From an uncultured Bacteroidales bacterium (GTDB taxonomy: Bacteria; Bacteroidota; Bacteroidia; Bacteroidales; UBA932): a stretch of 43,376 nucleotides of DNA. Below are positions 8,270 through 17,530 of this stretch, piece after piece. A program made the position numbers and the translations under genes. Positions within the stretch are counted from its first letter, which is position 1. Every line of letters starts with the position of its first letter. Below the pieces are notes generated by a model that was not told the DNA's origin, did no database searches, and saw only the letters and a program-made list of their open reading frames with translations. The DNA is taken from contig CALVAC010000023.1 of assembly GCA_944325435.1 (NCBI GenBank), positions 1 through 43,376 on the forward strand, given 5' to 3'.

Positions 8270-9631
8270 TCACAATCCGGCGTGGCGGCGAACCTTTTTA
8301 AGGACGACAAGGAACATTATGATCTCGGCGGCAAAGGTCAGGATCCACGAGATCGGATAGGAGACATAGATGCTGTCGAGGGTATGGAACTCATCAATCC
8401 GGAATACGGTCATTATCCACCCCACCCTGAACACGACAACCCCGAGGATGGCAGTGACCATAGGAAGAGTGGAATATCCGAGCCCACGCAGTGAACCAGT
8501 GACAGTGTCCATAATACCGCACAGGAAATAAGGAAGGCATACATACATCATCCTCGTGAGACCGCAATCTATGGCCGCCGCCTCATCCGTTATGTATATC
8601 CCGAGCAGAGGACGGCCGAAACCATATATCAGAGCACTCAGGACCATACCTACAATGGTGACATACAGGAGACAGAGCCTGGTTATGCTGCTGACCCTGT
8701 CGAACTTTCTTGCCCCGGCGTTCTGTCCGGTGAAATTCATCGATGTCTGCTGGAACGCATTCATACAGACATACTCGAAGCCTTCGATGTTGGCTGCAGC
8801 CGCATTGCCTGTCATCGCGATATGGCCGAACGAGTTGACCGAAGACTGTATGACGACATTGGATACAGAGAACAGGGATCCCTGGATTCCGGCCGGAAGA
8901 CCTACCATAATAATTTTACGCAGGGCATTCCTGTGGAACCTCATCTTTTTCGGGAAGAGCCTGCAGGCATCATCCCGGCGCATCAGGTCCCTTACCACCA
9001 GACCGGCTGCAAGTATCTGGGAAATCGCTGTCGCCAGGCCAACACCCTCCACTCCCATACCGCCAAGCGGAACAAACAGGAGGTTGAGCAGGACATTGAG
9101 CACTCCGGCCATCGAAAGGTAGACAAGAGGAGTCGCCGTATCACCTACTGCCCTGAGGATGGATGCCCCGAAATTGAAGACCATCATAAATGTCATTCCG
9201 GAGAAATACATCCTCATATACGCGGTGGACTGGTCTATGACATTGTCAGGCGTAGCCATCATAATCAGGAGAGGTCTGGCGAATATGATCCCGGCGATTG
9301 TCAGTCCGAGACCGCTCAGGATGGCGGTAGGAATGGCAGTATGGACAATGCTTGACACCTGGGCATCATCCCTTGCCCCGACACCCTGTGCGACACCCAC
9401 TCCGGCTCCTATCGAGAATCCAATGAACAGGTTGACTATCAAGTTAATCAGGGCACCTGTCGCACCGACTGCAGCGAGGGCTATGCTTCCGCAAAACCGT
9501 CCGGCTATAATCAGGTCGACTGCCATAAACAGCAGCTGGAGCAGCCCCGTCATAATGATAGGGACGGTGTACACTATGATCATACGCCACAGCGGCCCCC
9601 GGGTCATGTCCATTACTCCTGCTTTTCTCAT
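8270..9631 (-). CDS. MATE family multidrug/metabolite exporter
   Basis: 453 residues with about twelve membrane helices in two MatE halves, the normal length. Hallmarks are the N-terminal MTRGPLWRMIIVYTVPIIMT, the DLIIAGRFCGSIALAAVGAT segment with the conserved Gly-Ala pattern, and a repeat of the pattern after residue 225 (KIIMVGLPAGIQGSLFSVSN, NAFQQTSMNFTGQNAGA). These antiporters use Na+ or H+ to expel organic cations or other small molecules. The substrate is unknown. An ATG at 9613 is preceded by AGGAG and could be the true start, making the protein six residues shorter. It is divergent from the deoxynucleoside kinase gene. Confidence 0.93.
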   Translation of the reverse strand: MRKAGVMDMTRGPLWRMIIVYTVPIIMTGLLQLLFMAVDLIIAGRFCGSIALAAVGATGALINLIVNLFIGFSIGAGVGVAQGVGARDDAQVSSIVHTAIPTAILSGLGLTIAGIIFARPLLIMMATPDNVIDQSTAYMRMYFSGMTFMMVFNFGASILRAVGDTATPLVYLSMAGVLNVLLNLLFVPLGGMGVEGVGLATAISQILAAGLVVRDLMRRDDACRLFPKKMRFHRNALRKIIMVGLPAGIQGSLFSVSNVVIQSSVNSFGHIAMTGNAAAANIEGFEYVCMNAFQQTSMNFTGQNAGARKFDRVSSITRLCLLYVTIVGMVLSALIYGFGRPLLGIYITDEAAAIDCGLTRMMYVCLPYFLCGIMDTVTGSLRGLGYSTLPMVTAILGVVVFRVGWIMTVFRIDEFHTLDSIYVSYPISWILTFAAEIIMFLVVLKKVRRHAGL

Positions 9632-9703
9632 ATCCTGATGTTTTGCGGCGCGAAGTTAATCAAAAACCGGTTACATTATCCAGCCTGATTCGCAGAAAAC
9701 AGT

Positions 9704-9711
9704 TAAATTTG
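9704..9711 (+). promoter_or_regulatory. Promoter -7 box of the deoxynucleoside kinase gene
   Basis: TAAATTTG, a perfect TAnnTTTG, 26 bases before the start codon in the divergent region shared with the MATE gene. Confidence 0.55.
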
Positions 9712-9737
9712 CACCGGACAGATTATACAGGGTATTT

Positions 9738-10349
9738 ATGCATATAGGGATAGCTGGCAACATCGGGTGCGGGAAGACCACTCTTACAAGGATGCTGGCC
9801 GAGCATTACGGCTGGACACCGAAATACGAGGCAGTGACATTCAATCCATATCTGGAAGACTACTACAGCGACATACAGAGATGGTCATTCAATCTCGAGG
9901 TCTATTTCCTCACCCAGAGGTTCAAGGATGTGCTTGAGATAGCCAAATCGGATGAAGTCATAATCCAGGACAGGACCATCTTTGAAGGCGTCTATATTTT
10001 CGTGGAGAACAACAGGGCTATGGGGAACCTTTCAGAAAGGGATTTCAATACATATATGGACCTTTTCCACCTGATGATGTCCCTCGTGAAGGCGCCTGAC
10101 CTGCTCATATACCTCAAATCCTCCATCCAGCATCTCGTGAGCCAGATTGCCAGGAGGGGCCGGGACTACGAGAAAAGCATAAGCATAGAATATCTCACCG
10201 GACTGAACGAAAGATATGACAGATGGATATCCGAATATCCGGGGAAAGTGCTCACCATCGATGCAGACGGACTTGACTTCCAGAACAGGCCGGAAGACTT
10301 CTCTCTTATCACCGACCGCATCGATGCCCAGTTATACGGCCTGTTCTGA
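9738..10349 (+). CDS. Deoxynucleoside kinase (dNK family)
   Basis: 203 residues, the usual size of bacterial deoxyadenosine/deoxyguanosine-type kinases. These phosphorylate salvaged deoxynucleosides with ATP in the cytoplasm. The P-loop is GNIGCGKTT (residues 7-15), and the family DR motif is in IIQDRTIFEG (about 76-85). Aromatic and acidic residues that shape the nucleoside pocket are seen in RWSFNLEVYFLTQRF. The lid region is rich in Arg (QIARRGRDYEKS). The start follows a TAnnTTTG promoter directly, and the P-loop at the very N-terminus supports it. The preferred base cannot be read from the sequence. It is a lone gene, convergent with ppx. Confidence 0.93.
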   Translation: MHIGIAGNIGCGKTTLTRMLAEHYGWTPKYEAVTFNPYLEDYYSDIQRWSFNLEVYFLTQRFKDVLEIAKSDEVIIQDRTIFEGVYIFVENNRAMGNLSERDFNTYMDLFHLMMSLVKAPDLLIYLKSSIQHLVSQIARRGRDYEKSISIEYLTGLNERYDRWISEYPGKVLTIDADGLDFQNRPEDFSLITDRIDAQLYGLF

Positions 10350-10375
10350 ATATGAATCCGATATAGTCCTGACAC

Positions 10376-11308
10376 CTACGGCTGACGGTCTGCTGCAGGA
10401 TGATGTCGTGTGTAGAGCCAGTCGATGATACCGTCGGCAAGTCCTATTACAGGGACATAAATCCACACCGCTCCGGTAATGTCCGCAATGGTGAGGAATA
10501 TCTGCCCCGCGGGGATAATGACATCAGCCCGGTCCGGCTTCAGCCCGTATTCCTCCATCCGCTGTTCCAGCGTCAAGGCAGACAGCCTGTCGAATATCTC
10601 GCGCAATGCATCCACCCCCATCCTGTTGTGGCGGTTGTCCCTGCGCGGGACAAGCCTGTAGTATTTGTTGATATTGCCTCCCGAGCCGATTATCTGTATC
10701 CCCGGATAAGATTTCGCGAGATCAGCCATATCCCTGCGCAGCCTCTGCCACTCGGATTCCGCCACCGCCCCGTTGAGGGACCTTACCGTACCTATATTGT
10801 ATGAACGGGAACAGATGAGACCGCCATCGGCCAGAAGGTTTATCTCCGTGCTTCCACCCCCGACATCCACAAACATGAAATTGCCCTTCCTGCCGCGCAT
10901 AGTCTCGATATGGTTGCTGTAGACCATCCTTGCCTCCTCCTGACCGTCTATTATCTCTATACGTATGCCAGTCTTCTCTTGCACGGTACGGATAATCGAC
11001 TGGCCGTTCTCCGCATCCCTCATAGCGGAAGTGGCGCAGGCCCTGTAGTCATCGACTCCGTATATCTTCATCAGATGCTTGTAGCATTTCATCAGGCGGA
11101 CCATATCCTTCTCTTTCTTCGGGGATATCCTGCCCTCCGCAAACACATCGAATCCGAGACGGAGAGGGACACGGAGCAGCAAAGTCTTGCTGAAGACCGG
11201 TCTGGAATCGCTCTCAAGCTGCTTTATGAGCAACCTGACAGCATTCGAGCCAATGTCTATCGCCGCGTATGTCTCGGCATCTTTCCTTATTTCATCCATT
11301 TCAGCCAT
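10376..11308 (-). CDS. ppx: Exopolyphosphatase / pppGpp phosphohydrolase (Ppx/GppA family)
   Basis: 310 residues, the short Ppx/GppA form without the extra C-terminal HD-like domain. It has the actin-like ATPase-fold signatures: AAIDIGSNAVRLLI near the N-terminus, FVDVGGGSTEINLL (the phosphate-binding glycine loop) and IIGSGGNINKYYRL. It would release terminal phosphate from polyphosphate or act on pppGpp. It follows ppk by 34 bases, so synthesis and breakdown of polyphosphate are co-transcribed. The open frame reaches back to 11479, but that part overlaps the end of ppk and lacks family residues, so the ATG at 11308 is preferred. Confidence 0.92.
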   Translation of the reverse strand: MAEMDEIRKDAETYAAIDIGSNAVRLLIKQLESDSRPVFSKTLLLRVPLRLGFDVFAEGRISPKKEKDMVRLMKCYKHLMKIYGVDDYRACATSAMRDAENGQSIIRTVQEKTGIRIEIIDGQEEARMVYSNHIETMRGRKGNFMFVDVGGGSTEINLLADGGLICSRSYNIGTVRSLNGAVAESEWQRLRRDMADLAKSYPGIQIIGSGGNINKYYRLVPRRDNRHNRMGVDALREIFDRLSALTLEQRMEEYGLKPDRADVIIPAGQIFLTIADITGAVWIYVPVIGLADGIIDWLYTRHHPAADRQP

Positions 11309-11342
11309 AGTTATCGTAATGTTAATGTCCGTCTGACAGATG

Positions 11343-13472
11343 CTACAGCGGCCTGACCTGGTCTTCCAAAGAGCAGTAATAGCTGTACAGGGCCTCCTGG
11401 GAACCTGTCGGCAGAGGATTTTCCGGGGATGCAAATTCCAGAGAGCCGTGCCCATCCACCACCCTTGCCTGCCTCGCATCCCTGAGCCCGTAATCCACTA
11501 TCCTTATCATCTCCTGCTTCACGGTCGGGTCATAGACAGGCGCGACCACTTCTATCCTGTTGTCAAGGTTGCGCGGCATCCAGTCGGCAGAACCGATGAA
11601 CACCTTGTCCTGCCCTCCCGCAGCAAACACAAAGATACGCGAATGTTCCAGATAACGGTCGATTATCCCGCTCACGTGCATCGGAGTCCCCTCAGGGAGG
11701 TCTGCAGTCACGAGAGAACAGTTGCCCCTCACCAGAAGGTCGACCCGGACTCCTGCCAGAGCCGCCTCATATAGCTTCTCGACAATGGCAGGATGTGTGA
11801 TATGGTTGATCTTCACCTTAATATACGAAGGCAGACCGTTCCTGTGATTCTTTATCTCCGCATTGATAAGCGAGATGAACCTCTTCTTCATTTCATTCGG
11901 AGACACAAGCAGTTCCTTGAATGTCACCGGTATGTACGGTTTCTCGATAAACTCGAAAAGCGTCTCGACATCTGCCGATATCCGCCTGGACGCCGTCATC
12001 AGGATACAGTCCGTATATGTTGCGGCATTGCCCTCGTGGAAATTGCCAGTACTGATGCACACCACATCAGCACCGTTCTTCATTCCTATATGCACGACCT
12101 TGGAATGGACTTTCAGTCCCTCTACCCCGAAAATGACCTTGATCCCGGCATCCTGCATCTTCTGAGCCCAGTTGATATTGGACTGCTCATCGAACCTGGC
12201 CAGAAGCTCTATCACTACAGTCACCTTCTTGCCGTTCCGAGCCGCACCGACAAGGGCGTTGACAACCCTTGAATCCTTGGCGAGCCGGTATAGCGTAATC
12301 TTTATGCTCCTCACCCTGCGGTCAACGGCCGCCTCGTGGAGGAGACGGATGAACGGAGCGAAGCTGTGATACGGTACGTGGAGAAACCGGTCCTGCTCCC
12401 TGACCTTGTCGAGAAGGCTCTCAGGACCTTCGAGGGCAGAAGGCATTATAGGTGTGAAACGTTTGAACTTCAAGTCTTTCCGTCCACAGTCAGGGAACTT
12501 CATCAGATCCTTGTGGTTCTGATACCTGCCACCGTGAAGGACAGTGTCGTTACGGTCGAGCTCAAGTTTGCTCAACACCCTGCGCTGCAGATCCGATGGC
12601 ATGGAACTGTCATACACAAAACGCAGAGGTTCTCCTTTTCTCCTGTTTTTCAGACCTTTGGATATCTTCTGCAGAAGTCCGTTATGCCTGTCCTCATCTA
12701 TGTCCATCTCAGCATCTCTCGTAAACTTGAATGCATACGCCTCGGTCGTGGCATAGCCGAGTCCCTCGAAGATTTCTGACAGGGAACATCTCACCACATC
12801 ATCCAGATACATTATATAGCTCCTGCCATCCTTATCAGGAAGCCGGATGAATCTGCCGCAAGACTGCACCGGAAGGTCAAAATAGGCATAGTCATACACC
12901 ATTTTCCTCGTACCGTCGGCCTTGGGGGCAGAGAGCCGTCCGGCCTTCACCGCCAGGTATATGTCCTCATCCGTCTCGTAGTCGAGATGCTTCACTGCGG
13001 AAAACCATACCGGAACGATATGCCCTTCGAGCTTCTCACGGAAGAAATTCCGGATGAATTTCAACTGATCCTCATCGGCCTGCCTGTCATTGATCAGGCA
13101 TATATTGTTCTCTGCAAGCTCCCGGTAGACGGATTCGACCGCAGCCTCATACTCTCCGGAATAGATGGAGTTGAGCCTGGAAATGGCCTTTACCGTCTTC
13201 TTGGCGAGCTGTGCCTCTTTCATTGCGGCACCTCCGGCAGAACGCGAAGAGCCTTTCTCCACGACCTTGTCCCCCCACTCCGTCACTCTGTTGAGGGATG
13301 CCACCCTCACCCTGAAGAACTCATCGAGGTTGTTGGAATATATGCCGAGGAAGGACAGTCTCTCGAGAAGCGGGACCTCCGGTCTGCAGGCCTCCTGCAG
13401 GATTCTTCTGTTGAAATACATCCAGCTGACATCCCTTTCCGTATAGGGCAACGACGAAACTTTCTTTCCCAT
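11343..13472 (-). CDS. ppk1: Polyphosphate kinase 1
   Basis: 709 residues, the normal size of PPK1, which polymerises the ATP gamma-phosphate into polyphosphate, usually at the membrane. Features in order: the N-terminal domain (RDVSWMYFNRRILQEA, with NLDEFFRVRVASL about residues 50-62), the head domain, and the two C-terminal catalytic domains of the phospholipase-D fold. The autophosphorylated histidine lies in LKVHSKVVHIG (about residue 455), preceded by ELLARFDEQSNINWA. The second half-site is near STGNFHEGNAATYTD. It is co-oriented with the downstream ppx and follows the PatB-like gene by 46 bases, with its own promoter between. Confidence 0.96.
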   Translation of the reverse strand: MGKKVSSLPYTERDVSWMYFNRRILQEACRPEVPLLERLSFLGIYSNNLDEFFRVRVASLNRVTEWGDKVVEKGSSRSAGGAAMKEAQLAKKTVKAISRLNSIYSGEYEAAVESVYRELAENNICLINDRQADEDQLKFIRNFFREKLEGHIVPVWFSAVKHLDYETDEDIYLAVKAGRLSAPKADGTRKMVYDYAYFDLPVQSCGRFIRLPDKDGRSYIMYLDDVVRCSLSEIFEGLGYATTEAYAFKFTRDAEMDIDEDRHNGLLQKISKGLKNRRKGEPLRFVYDSSMPSDLQRRVLSKLELDRNDTVLHGGRYQNHKDLMKFPDCGRKDLKFKRFTPIMPSALEGPESLLDKVREQDRFLHVPYHSFAPFIRLLHEAAVDRRVRSIKITLYRLAKDSRVVNALVGAARNGKKVTVVIELLARFDEQSNINWAQKMQDAGIKVIFGVEGLKVHSKVVHIGMKNGADVVCISTGNFHEGNAATYTDCILMTASRRISADVETLFEFIEKPYIPVTFKELLVSPNEMKKRFISLINAEIKNHRNGLPSYIKVKINHITHPAIVEKLYEAALAGVRVDLLVRGNCSLVTADLPEGTPMHVSGIIDRYLEHSRIFVFAAGGQDKVFIGSADWMPRNLDNRIEVVAPVYDPTVKQEMIRIVDYGLRDARQARVVDGHGSLEFASPENPLPTGSQEALYSYYCSLEDQVRPL

Positions 13473-13488
13473 GGCATTCGATTTTCCA

Positions 13489-13496
13489 CAAATGTA
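13489..13496 (-). promoter_or_regulatory. Promoter -7 box of the ppk1-ppx operon
   Basis: TACATTTG on the minus strand matches TAnnTTTG, 16 bases before the ppk1 start codon. This implies a short leader. Confidence 0.5.
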
Positions 13497-13518
13497 GCAA
13501 AATTATGTTACAGAGGTA

Positions 13519-14709
13519 TTACGGCCTGGATTTCCCTGAAGAGAGGCTTCTCAGTCCGGCTTCCAGGCGTGCAAGGCCTTCCTCCAGGGTCTTCCTCGGG
13601 CAGGCGATGTTGACCCGGATGAAACTGTCTCCATCCTCCCCGTAATGCACACCCGCGTTTATCCAGAGTCTCTGTCCGGAAAGAAGGCTGTCCTCTATCT
13701 GCTGCGAACCGATGCCAAGCACCGAGCAGTCCACCCATACCAGATATGTCCCTTCAAGCGGAAGAACAGGGAAGTCAGGCAGATGGACAGCAAAGAAATC
13801 CTTGAGATACAGATAATTGTCATACAGGTATATCTTCAGCTCATCCAGCCAGTCCCCGCTGCTGTCGTATGCCGCCATAAGTCCGGCCACACCGAACGGA
13901 TTGACATCGCAGACTTCATTGACATTGATTGCCCTGTCTATCCTCATTCTGGCATCAGGGTCTGCGCATACTATATTGGCAATCTGTAGACCGGCCGTGT
14001 TGAACGCCTTGCTCGGCGAGCTGCACGTCGCCGAATGCATCAGGAACTCCTCTGAAATCGAAGCGAAGGGGATATAGTCGTGTCCGGGGAATGTCAGTTC
14101 GCAATGTATCTCATCCGCTATGATGAAGACATTGTGACGCAGGCAGATCTCCCCTATCCTCGTCAGCTCCTCCCTGGTCCATACCCTTCCGGCCGGATTG
14201 TGGGGATTGCACAGTATCATAAGCGTTGTCCGGGGGTCGGCAGCCCTCCGCTCCAGGTCCCCGAAATCTATGGAATAGGAGACATTCTTGTATATCAGGG
14301 AATTACAGTTTGCCTCGCAGCCGTTGTTCCTGATTGAGGAAAAGAAACAGTTGTAGACGGGTGTCTGGATGAGCACCTTGTCTCCAGGTGAAGTCATCGC
14401 CTTGATTATCGCGGACAGGGCAGGGACAACCCCGGGCACATAAAGGATCCAGTCCTTTTCGATATGGAAACCGTGCCTGCGGCCGAACCAGCCGATAACA
14501 GAGCCGTAATAGGCATCCGGGACGTATGTATAGCCGAATATGCCATGCTGCGCCCTGCGAATGACCGCATCCGTGATCGCCGGAGCCGTGCGGAAATCCA
14601 TATCAGCCACCCACATCGGTATGACACCCTCCTCCGCCACTCCGTCCCACTTGACGGAACCTGTCCCCCTGCGGGGAACAATCTCATCGAAATTATACTT
14701 CATAACCAT
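13519..14709 (-). CDS. patB: PatB/MalY family PLP-dependent cystathionine beta-lyase
   Basis: 396 residues, fold-type I aminotransferase class, the typical length for PatB/MalY/C-S lyases. These split cystathionine or similar thioethers to a thiol, pyruvate and ammonia in the cytoplasm. The N-terminus (NFDEIVPRRGTGSVKWD, then PMWVADMDF) is the family signature. The PLP-binding lysine is Lys234 in SPSKAFNTAGLQ, with ADEIHCELTFPGH (about 198-210) and NPHNPAGRVW (168-177) also diagnostic. A second ATG two codons downstream could be the start. Some MalY proteins also regulate transcription, but nothing here argues for or against that. Confidence 0.93.
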   Translation of the reverse strand: MVMKYNFDEIVPRRGTGSVKWDGVAEEGVIPMWVADMDFRTAPAITDAVIRRAQHGIFGYTYVPDAYYGSVIGWFGRRHGFHIEKDWILYVPGVVPALSAIIKAMTSPGDKVLIQTPVYNCFFSSIRNNGCEANCNSLIYKNVSYSIDFGDLERRAADPRTTLMILCNPHNPAGRVWTREELTRIGEICLRHNVFIIADEIHCELTFPGHDYIPFASISEEFLMHSATCSSPSKAFNTAGLQIANIVCADPDARMRIDRAINVNEVCDVNPFGVAGLMAAYDSSGDWLDELKIYLYDNYLYLKDFFAVHLPDFPVLPLEGTYLVWVDCSVLGIGSQQIEDSLLSGQRLWINAGVHYGEDGDSFIRVNIACPRKTLEEGLARLEAGLRSLSSGKSRP

Positions 14710-14765
14710 TGTCTATCCGTTAAAAAATCAATTTCTGCTACAGGAAACAATACCGTAAAAATAGC

Positions 14766-14796
14766 AAAAACCCGGAAAACATCACTGCATTCCGGG
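14766..14796 (-). terminator. Rho-independent terminator after yebC
   Basis: A hairpin with perfect 7-base arms (CCCGGAA at 14771-14777 and TTCCGGG at 14790-14796) is followed on the minus strand by TTTTT (14770-14766). It stands 38 bases after the yebC stop and would end the TPR-yebC transcript before the patB gene. Confidence 0.7.
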
Positions 14797-14833
14797 AAAA
14801 CCAAAAAAGAAATTTCATTTTTTGCAGGGAGGA

Positions 14834-15577
14834 TTACTCCTCTTCTGCAGGTTTCAGATTAGTATATACATTCTGTACATCATCATCTTCCTCGAGTCTC
14901 TCTATGAGCTTGTCAACTTCGACCCTGTCTTCTGCGGAAAGCTCTTTCAGCTCCACATTCGGAAGGCGGGTGAACTCGCCTGACACCATCTCATATCCGT
15001 TGTCCTCGATATATTTCTGAATCTGGTTAAAGGCAGTGAACTCCCCATAGATATGGATCTCCTTCTCTTCATCCTCGTTCTCCGCCTCGAACACCTCCTC
15101 GGCGCCGAAATCTATAAGTTCGAGCTCAAGTTCCTCGATATCCACAGGCTTGTCGCTCTTTATGACGAATGCGCACTTACGGTCAAACATATAGTCCACG
15201 CTGCCCGATGTCCCGAGAGACCCTCCGCTCTTTGTGAAATATGAACGGACATTGGCTACAGTACGGTTGTTGTTGTCGGTCGCAGCCTCTACCAGGACTG
15301 CAATGCCGTGAGGGCCGTATCCCTCGAGGACAATTTCCTTGTAGTCGCTCTGGTCCTTGTCGCTTGCACGCTTGATGGCCCTCTCGATGTTGTCCTTGGG
15401 CATGTTCTCGCTCCTTGCTGTCTGGAGAAGCGCCCTCAGACGCGGATTGCCTGTCACATCAGGACCCCCCTGCTTCACAGCAATGGTTATCTCCTTGCCT
15501 ATCTTCGTGAATGTACGGGCCATATGCCCCCAGCGCTTGAACTTCCTCTCTTTTCTGAATTCGAATGCTCTTCCCAT
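14834..15577 (-). CDS. yebC: YebC/PmpR family (TACO1-like) protein
   Basis: 247 residues, the standard length. It begins MGRAFEFRKERKFKRWGHMA, continues with FTKIGKEITIAVKQGGPD and NIERAIKRASDK, then YEGYGPHG-type residues (VLEGYGPHGIAVLVE) that mark the family. It ends in an acidic tail (ERLEEDDDVQNVYTNL). Members were described as DNA-binding regulators; later work connects them with translation, including relief of ribosome stalling, so the exact role here is left open. It lies 6 bases after the TPR gene and is followed by a terminator. Confidence 0.95.
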   Translation of the reverse strand: MGRAFEFRKERKFKRWGHMARTFTKIGKEITIAVKQGGPDVTGNPRLRALLQTARSENMPKDNIERAIKRASDKDQSDYKEIVLEGYGPHGIAVLVEAATDNNNRTVANVRSYFTKSGGSLGTSGSVDYMFDRKCAFVIKSDKPVDIEELELELIDFGAEEVFEAENEDEEKEIHIYGEFTAFNQIQKYIEDNGYEMVSGEFTRLPNVELKELSAEDRVEVDKLIERLEEDDDVQNVYTNLKPAEEE

Positions 15578-15583
15578 AGAATC

Positions 15584-16258
15584 TTATTTTGCTTTAGCTT
15601 CAATCCTTGAAATGTACTTGTCTATGTCGTAGGCTTCCATAGACTGCGGATAGTTGTCCTTGATGTCCTGATAGAACGCAAGAGCCTTCGCGTCATCCCC
15701 GAGTTCCTCGCTTGTAACTCCTGCCTTCAGAAGATATCCGGCAGAGAAGACATTGTCGGATACCTTGGCGGCCTTCTCGAACCAGGTCACAGCCTGGGCA
15801 TAGTCGCCAAGCCCCGCGTATGCATCACCAATGCAGGAGTATGCACGTCCAGAAAGGATGTTGTCCTTCCCGTTATACTTCTTGAGATAGCTGATGGCCG
15901 ACTCGTAATTGCCGAGCTGAAGTTCGCACACTCCGGCATAGAGATATACTGCCTTGCCGGCCTTGGCACCGTACTCGTCTATGATCTGCGCAAACCCGAG
16001 CACATTCCCATCCCCGTTGAGGGCAAGTTCGTATTCCGAATTCCTGAAATTGGACTCGGCCGGATACATCTGCTCCTGCGCCTCCGCCCTTTTAGGCTCG
16101 TATGCGAATTTATGCCAGAGGAAGAATCCCGCTGCGAGCACGACTATGACGGCAACGGTGATGACCATAGGCTTCGAGTTCTCCTTGAAAAAGACCTCTG
16201 TCTTAGAGACTGCCTCAGCCACTGCCTCGGCGTTCGGATTTTGTGTTTCTTTAGCCAT
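15584..16258 (-). CDS. Membrane-anchored TPR protein (YfgM-like topology)
   Basis: 224 residues from the chosen ATG at 16258. A short polar N-terminus is followed by one membrane helix (MVITVAVIVVLAAGFFLWH, about 31-49). A tetratricopeptide region then includes EYGAKAGKAVYLYAGVCELQ, YSCIGDAYAGLGDYAQAVTW and ELGDDAKALAFYQDI. The layout suggests an inner-membrane protein with a periplasmic helical scaffold, like YfgM/BamD-type proteins, but the partner is unknown. The open frame runs 13 codons further upstream; that part crosses no conserved residues and lies nearer the promoter, so the shorter form is chosen. It is the first gene of a two-gene transcript with yebC. Confidence 0.85.
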   Translation of the reverse strand: MAKETQNPNAEAVAEAVSKTEVFFKENSKPMVITVAVIVVLAAGFFLWHKFAYEPKRAEAQEQMYPAESNFRNSEYELALNGDGNVLGFAQIIDEYGAKAGKAVYLYAGVCELQLGNYESAISYLKKYNGKDNILSGRAYSCIGDAYAGLGDYAQAVTWFEKAAKVSDNVFSAGYLLKAGVTSEELGDDAKALAFYQDIKDNYPQSMEAYDIDKYISRIEAKAK

Positions 16259-16294
16259 ATTTCGATTTTTTATTCCTATCGGTAAAACAGGGCG

Positions 16295-16302
16295 CAAATT
16301 TA
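16295..16302 (-). promoter_or_regulatory. Promoter -7 box of the TPR-yebC transcript
   Basis: TAAATTTG on the minus strand, with TTG at 16325-16323 exactly 20 bases upstream as the -33 element. This is a close match to the Bacteroidota consensus. It overlaps the divergent recF promoter. Confidence 0.65.
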
Positions 16303-16334
16303 TAAAAATTTGACAAATCCTACAATTATTTCCG

Positions 16335-16342
16335 TATCTTTG
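16335..16342 (+). promoter_or_regulatory. Promoter -7 box of the recF operon
   Basis: TATCTTTG on the plus strand, with TTTG at 16309-16312 about 22 bases upstream. Transcription would start near 16350, leaving a leader of about 65 bases before recF. Confidence 0.55.
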
Positions 16343-16416
16343 TACTTCTGTAAGGAAGCTGTCCGGTTTTTCACAACCTCGGGTTCCGGGTGCGCTTCCA
16401 TTTGTGACGACTGCAG

Positions 16417-17529
16417 ATGCCGGTACTGGAGAAAATAGTGGTTTCCAATTTCAGGAACATCGGTTTCCAGGAGATCTTGTTCTCCCCCAATGTGAACTGC
16501 ATATCAGGCAACAACGGGGAGGGCAAGACCAATCTTCTGGATGCCATCTATTACCTTTCGATGACAAAGAGCGCTTTCTCCACTTCTGACAGGTACATAT
16601 TCAGGCACGGCACGGACTCTTTCTCGATATGCGGGACATACATTATGGAAAGCAGCCGCGGGGAAGAGCCGCTCAGGTCGCGTTTCGCGGTCCAGGTGAA
16701 CGCCGGCGGAGAAAAGAGACTGAAAAAAGATGACAAGGCCTACGACAAGATTTCCGCGCATATCGGTGAACTGCCGATAGTTATGGTGTCCCCATCCGAT
16801 GTGTCCCTGGTGAGCGAATCCGGAGAGGAGAGAAGGAGGTTCATCAATTCCGTGCTCTCGCAGATGGACAGGGAATATCTCAGCTCCGCCCAGCAGTACA
16901 ACAGGCTTCTCTCGCAGCGTAACCGCCTGCTCAAGGACAGGAGACCCGACAGGGAGCTTCTGGCCGTGTTCGGCTCGCGGATGTCTCCTCATGCCCGGAG
17001 GCTTCACGATGCCAGGGCGAAGTTCGCGGAAAAGCTCGCCCCTGTCGTGAGTGAATATTACCGGGCCCTTTCCGGAGGCAGGGAGGATGTCAATATAGAA
17101 TACCGTTCCGACCTTGAGAAAGGGACGCTGGAAGAAGTGCTTGAGGCAAGCGCGGAACGGGATACGGTACTCGGATACACCTCCGCAGGCGTGCAGAGGG
17201 ATGACTTCATCTTCACAATGGACGGACATCCGATACGCAGATGCGGTTCCCAGGGACAGCAGAAGTCGTTTATCGTATCGCTGAAATTCGCCCAGTACGA
17301 GATAATGAAAGGGAACTACGGATTCGCCCCGCTACTGCTGCTGGATGATGTGTTCGACAAGCTGGACATGTCAAGGATATCCAACCTGATATCGATGGTG
17401 GCGAGCAGCGATTTCGGACAGATATTCATTACGGACAGCAACAAGGTGAGGCTCAGGGGCATTGTGGATGGATTCACTACAGACAGGGCATATTTCGAGA
17501 CCGCCGGCGGGAATTTCACCAGAATATGA
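16417..17529 (+). CDS. recF: DNA replication and repair protein RecF
   Basis: 370 residues, normal for RecF, the SMC-like ATPase that helps RecO/RecR load RecA at single-strand gaps. The Walker A is GNNGEGKT (residues 31-38), the signature-like motif is CGSQGQQKSF (about 272-281), and the Walker B is LLLLDDVFDKLD (about 305-316). The N-terminus VLEKIVVSNFRNI matches the family. It heads a tight plus-strand operon, with the next start one base after its stop. In many genomes recF sits by dnaA/dnaN; here it does not, at least within this window. Confidence 0.96.
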   Translation: MPVLEKIVVSNFRNIGFQEILFSPNVNCISGNNGEGKTNLLDAIYYLSMTKSAFSTSDRYIFRHGTDSFSICGTYIMESSRGEEPLRSRFAVQVNAGGEKRLKKDDKAYDKISAHIGELPIVMVSPSDVSLVSESGEERRRFINSVLSQMDREYLSSAQQYNRLLSQRNRLLKDRRPDRELLAVFGSRMSPHARRLHDARAKFAEKLAPVVSEYYRALSGGREDVNIEYRSDLEKGTLEEVLEASAERDTVLGYTSAGVQRDDFIFTMDGHPIRRCGSQGQQKSFIVSLKFAQYEIMKGNYGFAPLLLLDDVFDKLDMSRISNLISMVASSDFGQIFITDSNKVRLRGIVDGFTTDRAYFETAGGNFTRI

Positions 17530-17530
17530 G

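Noticed and set aside
11309..11479. Upstream extension of the ppx frame
   Set aside because: It runs into the end of ppk1 and adds no family residues; the ATG at 11308 starts the conserved part.
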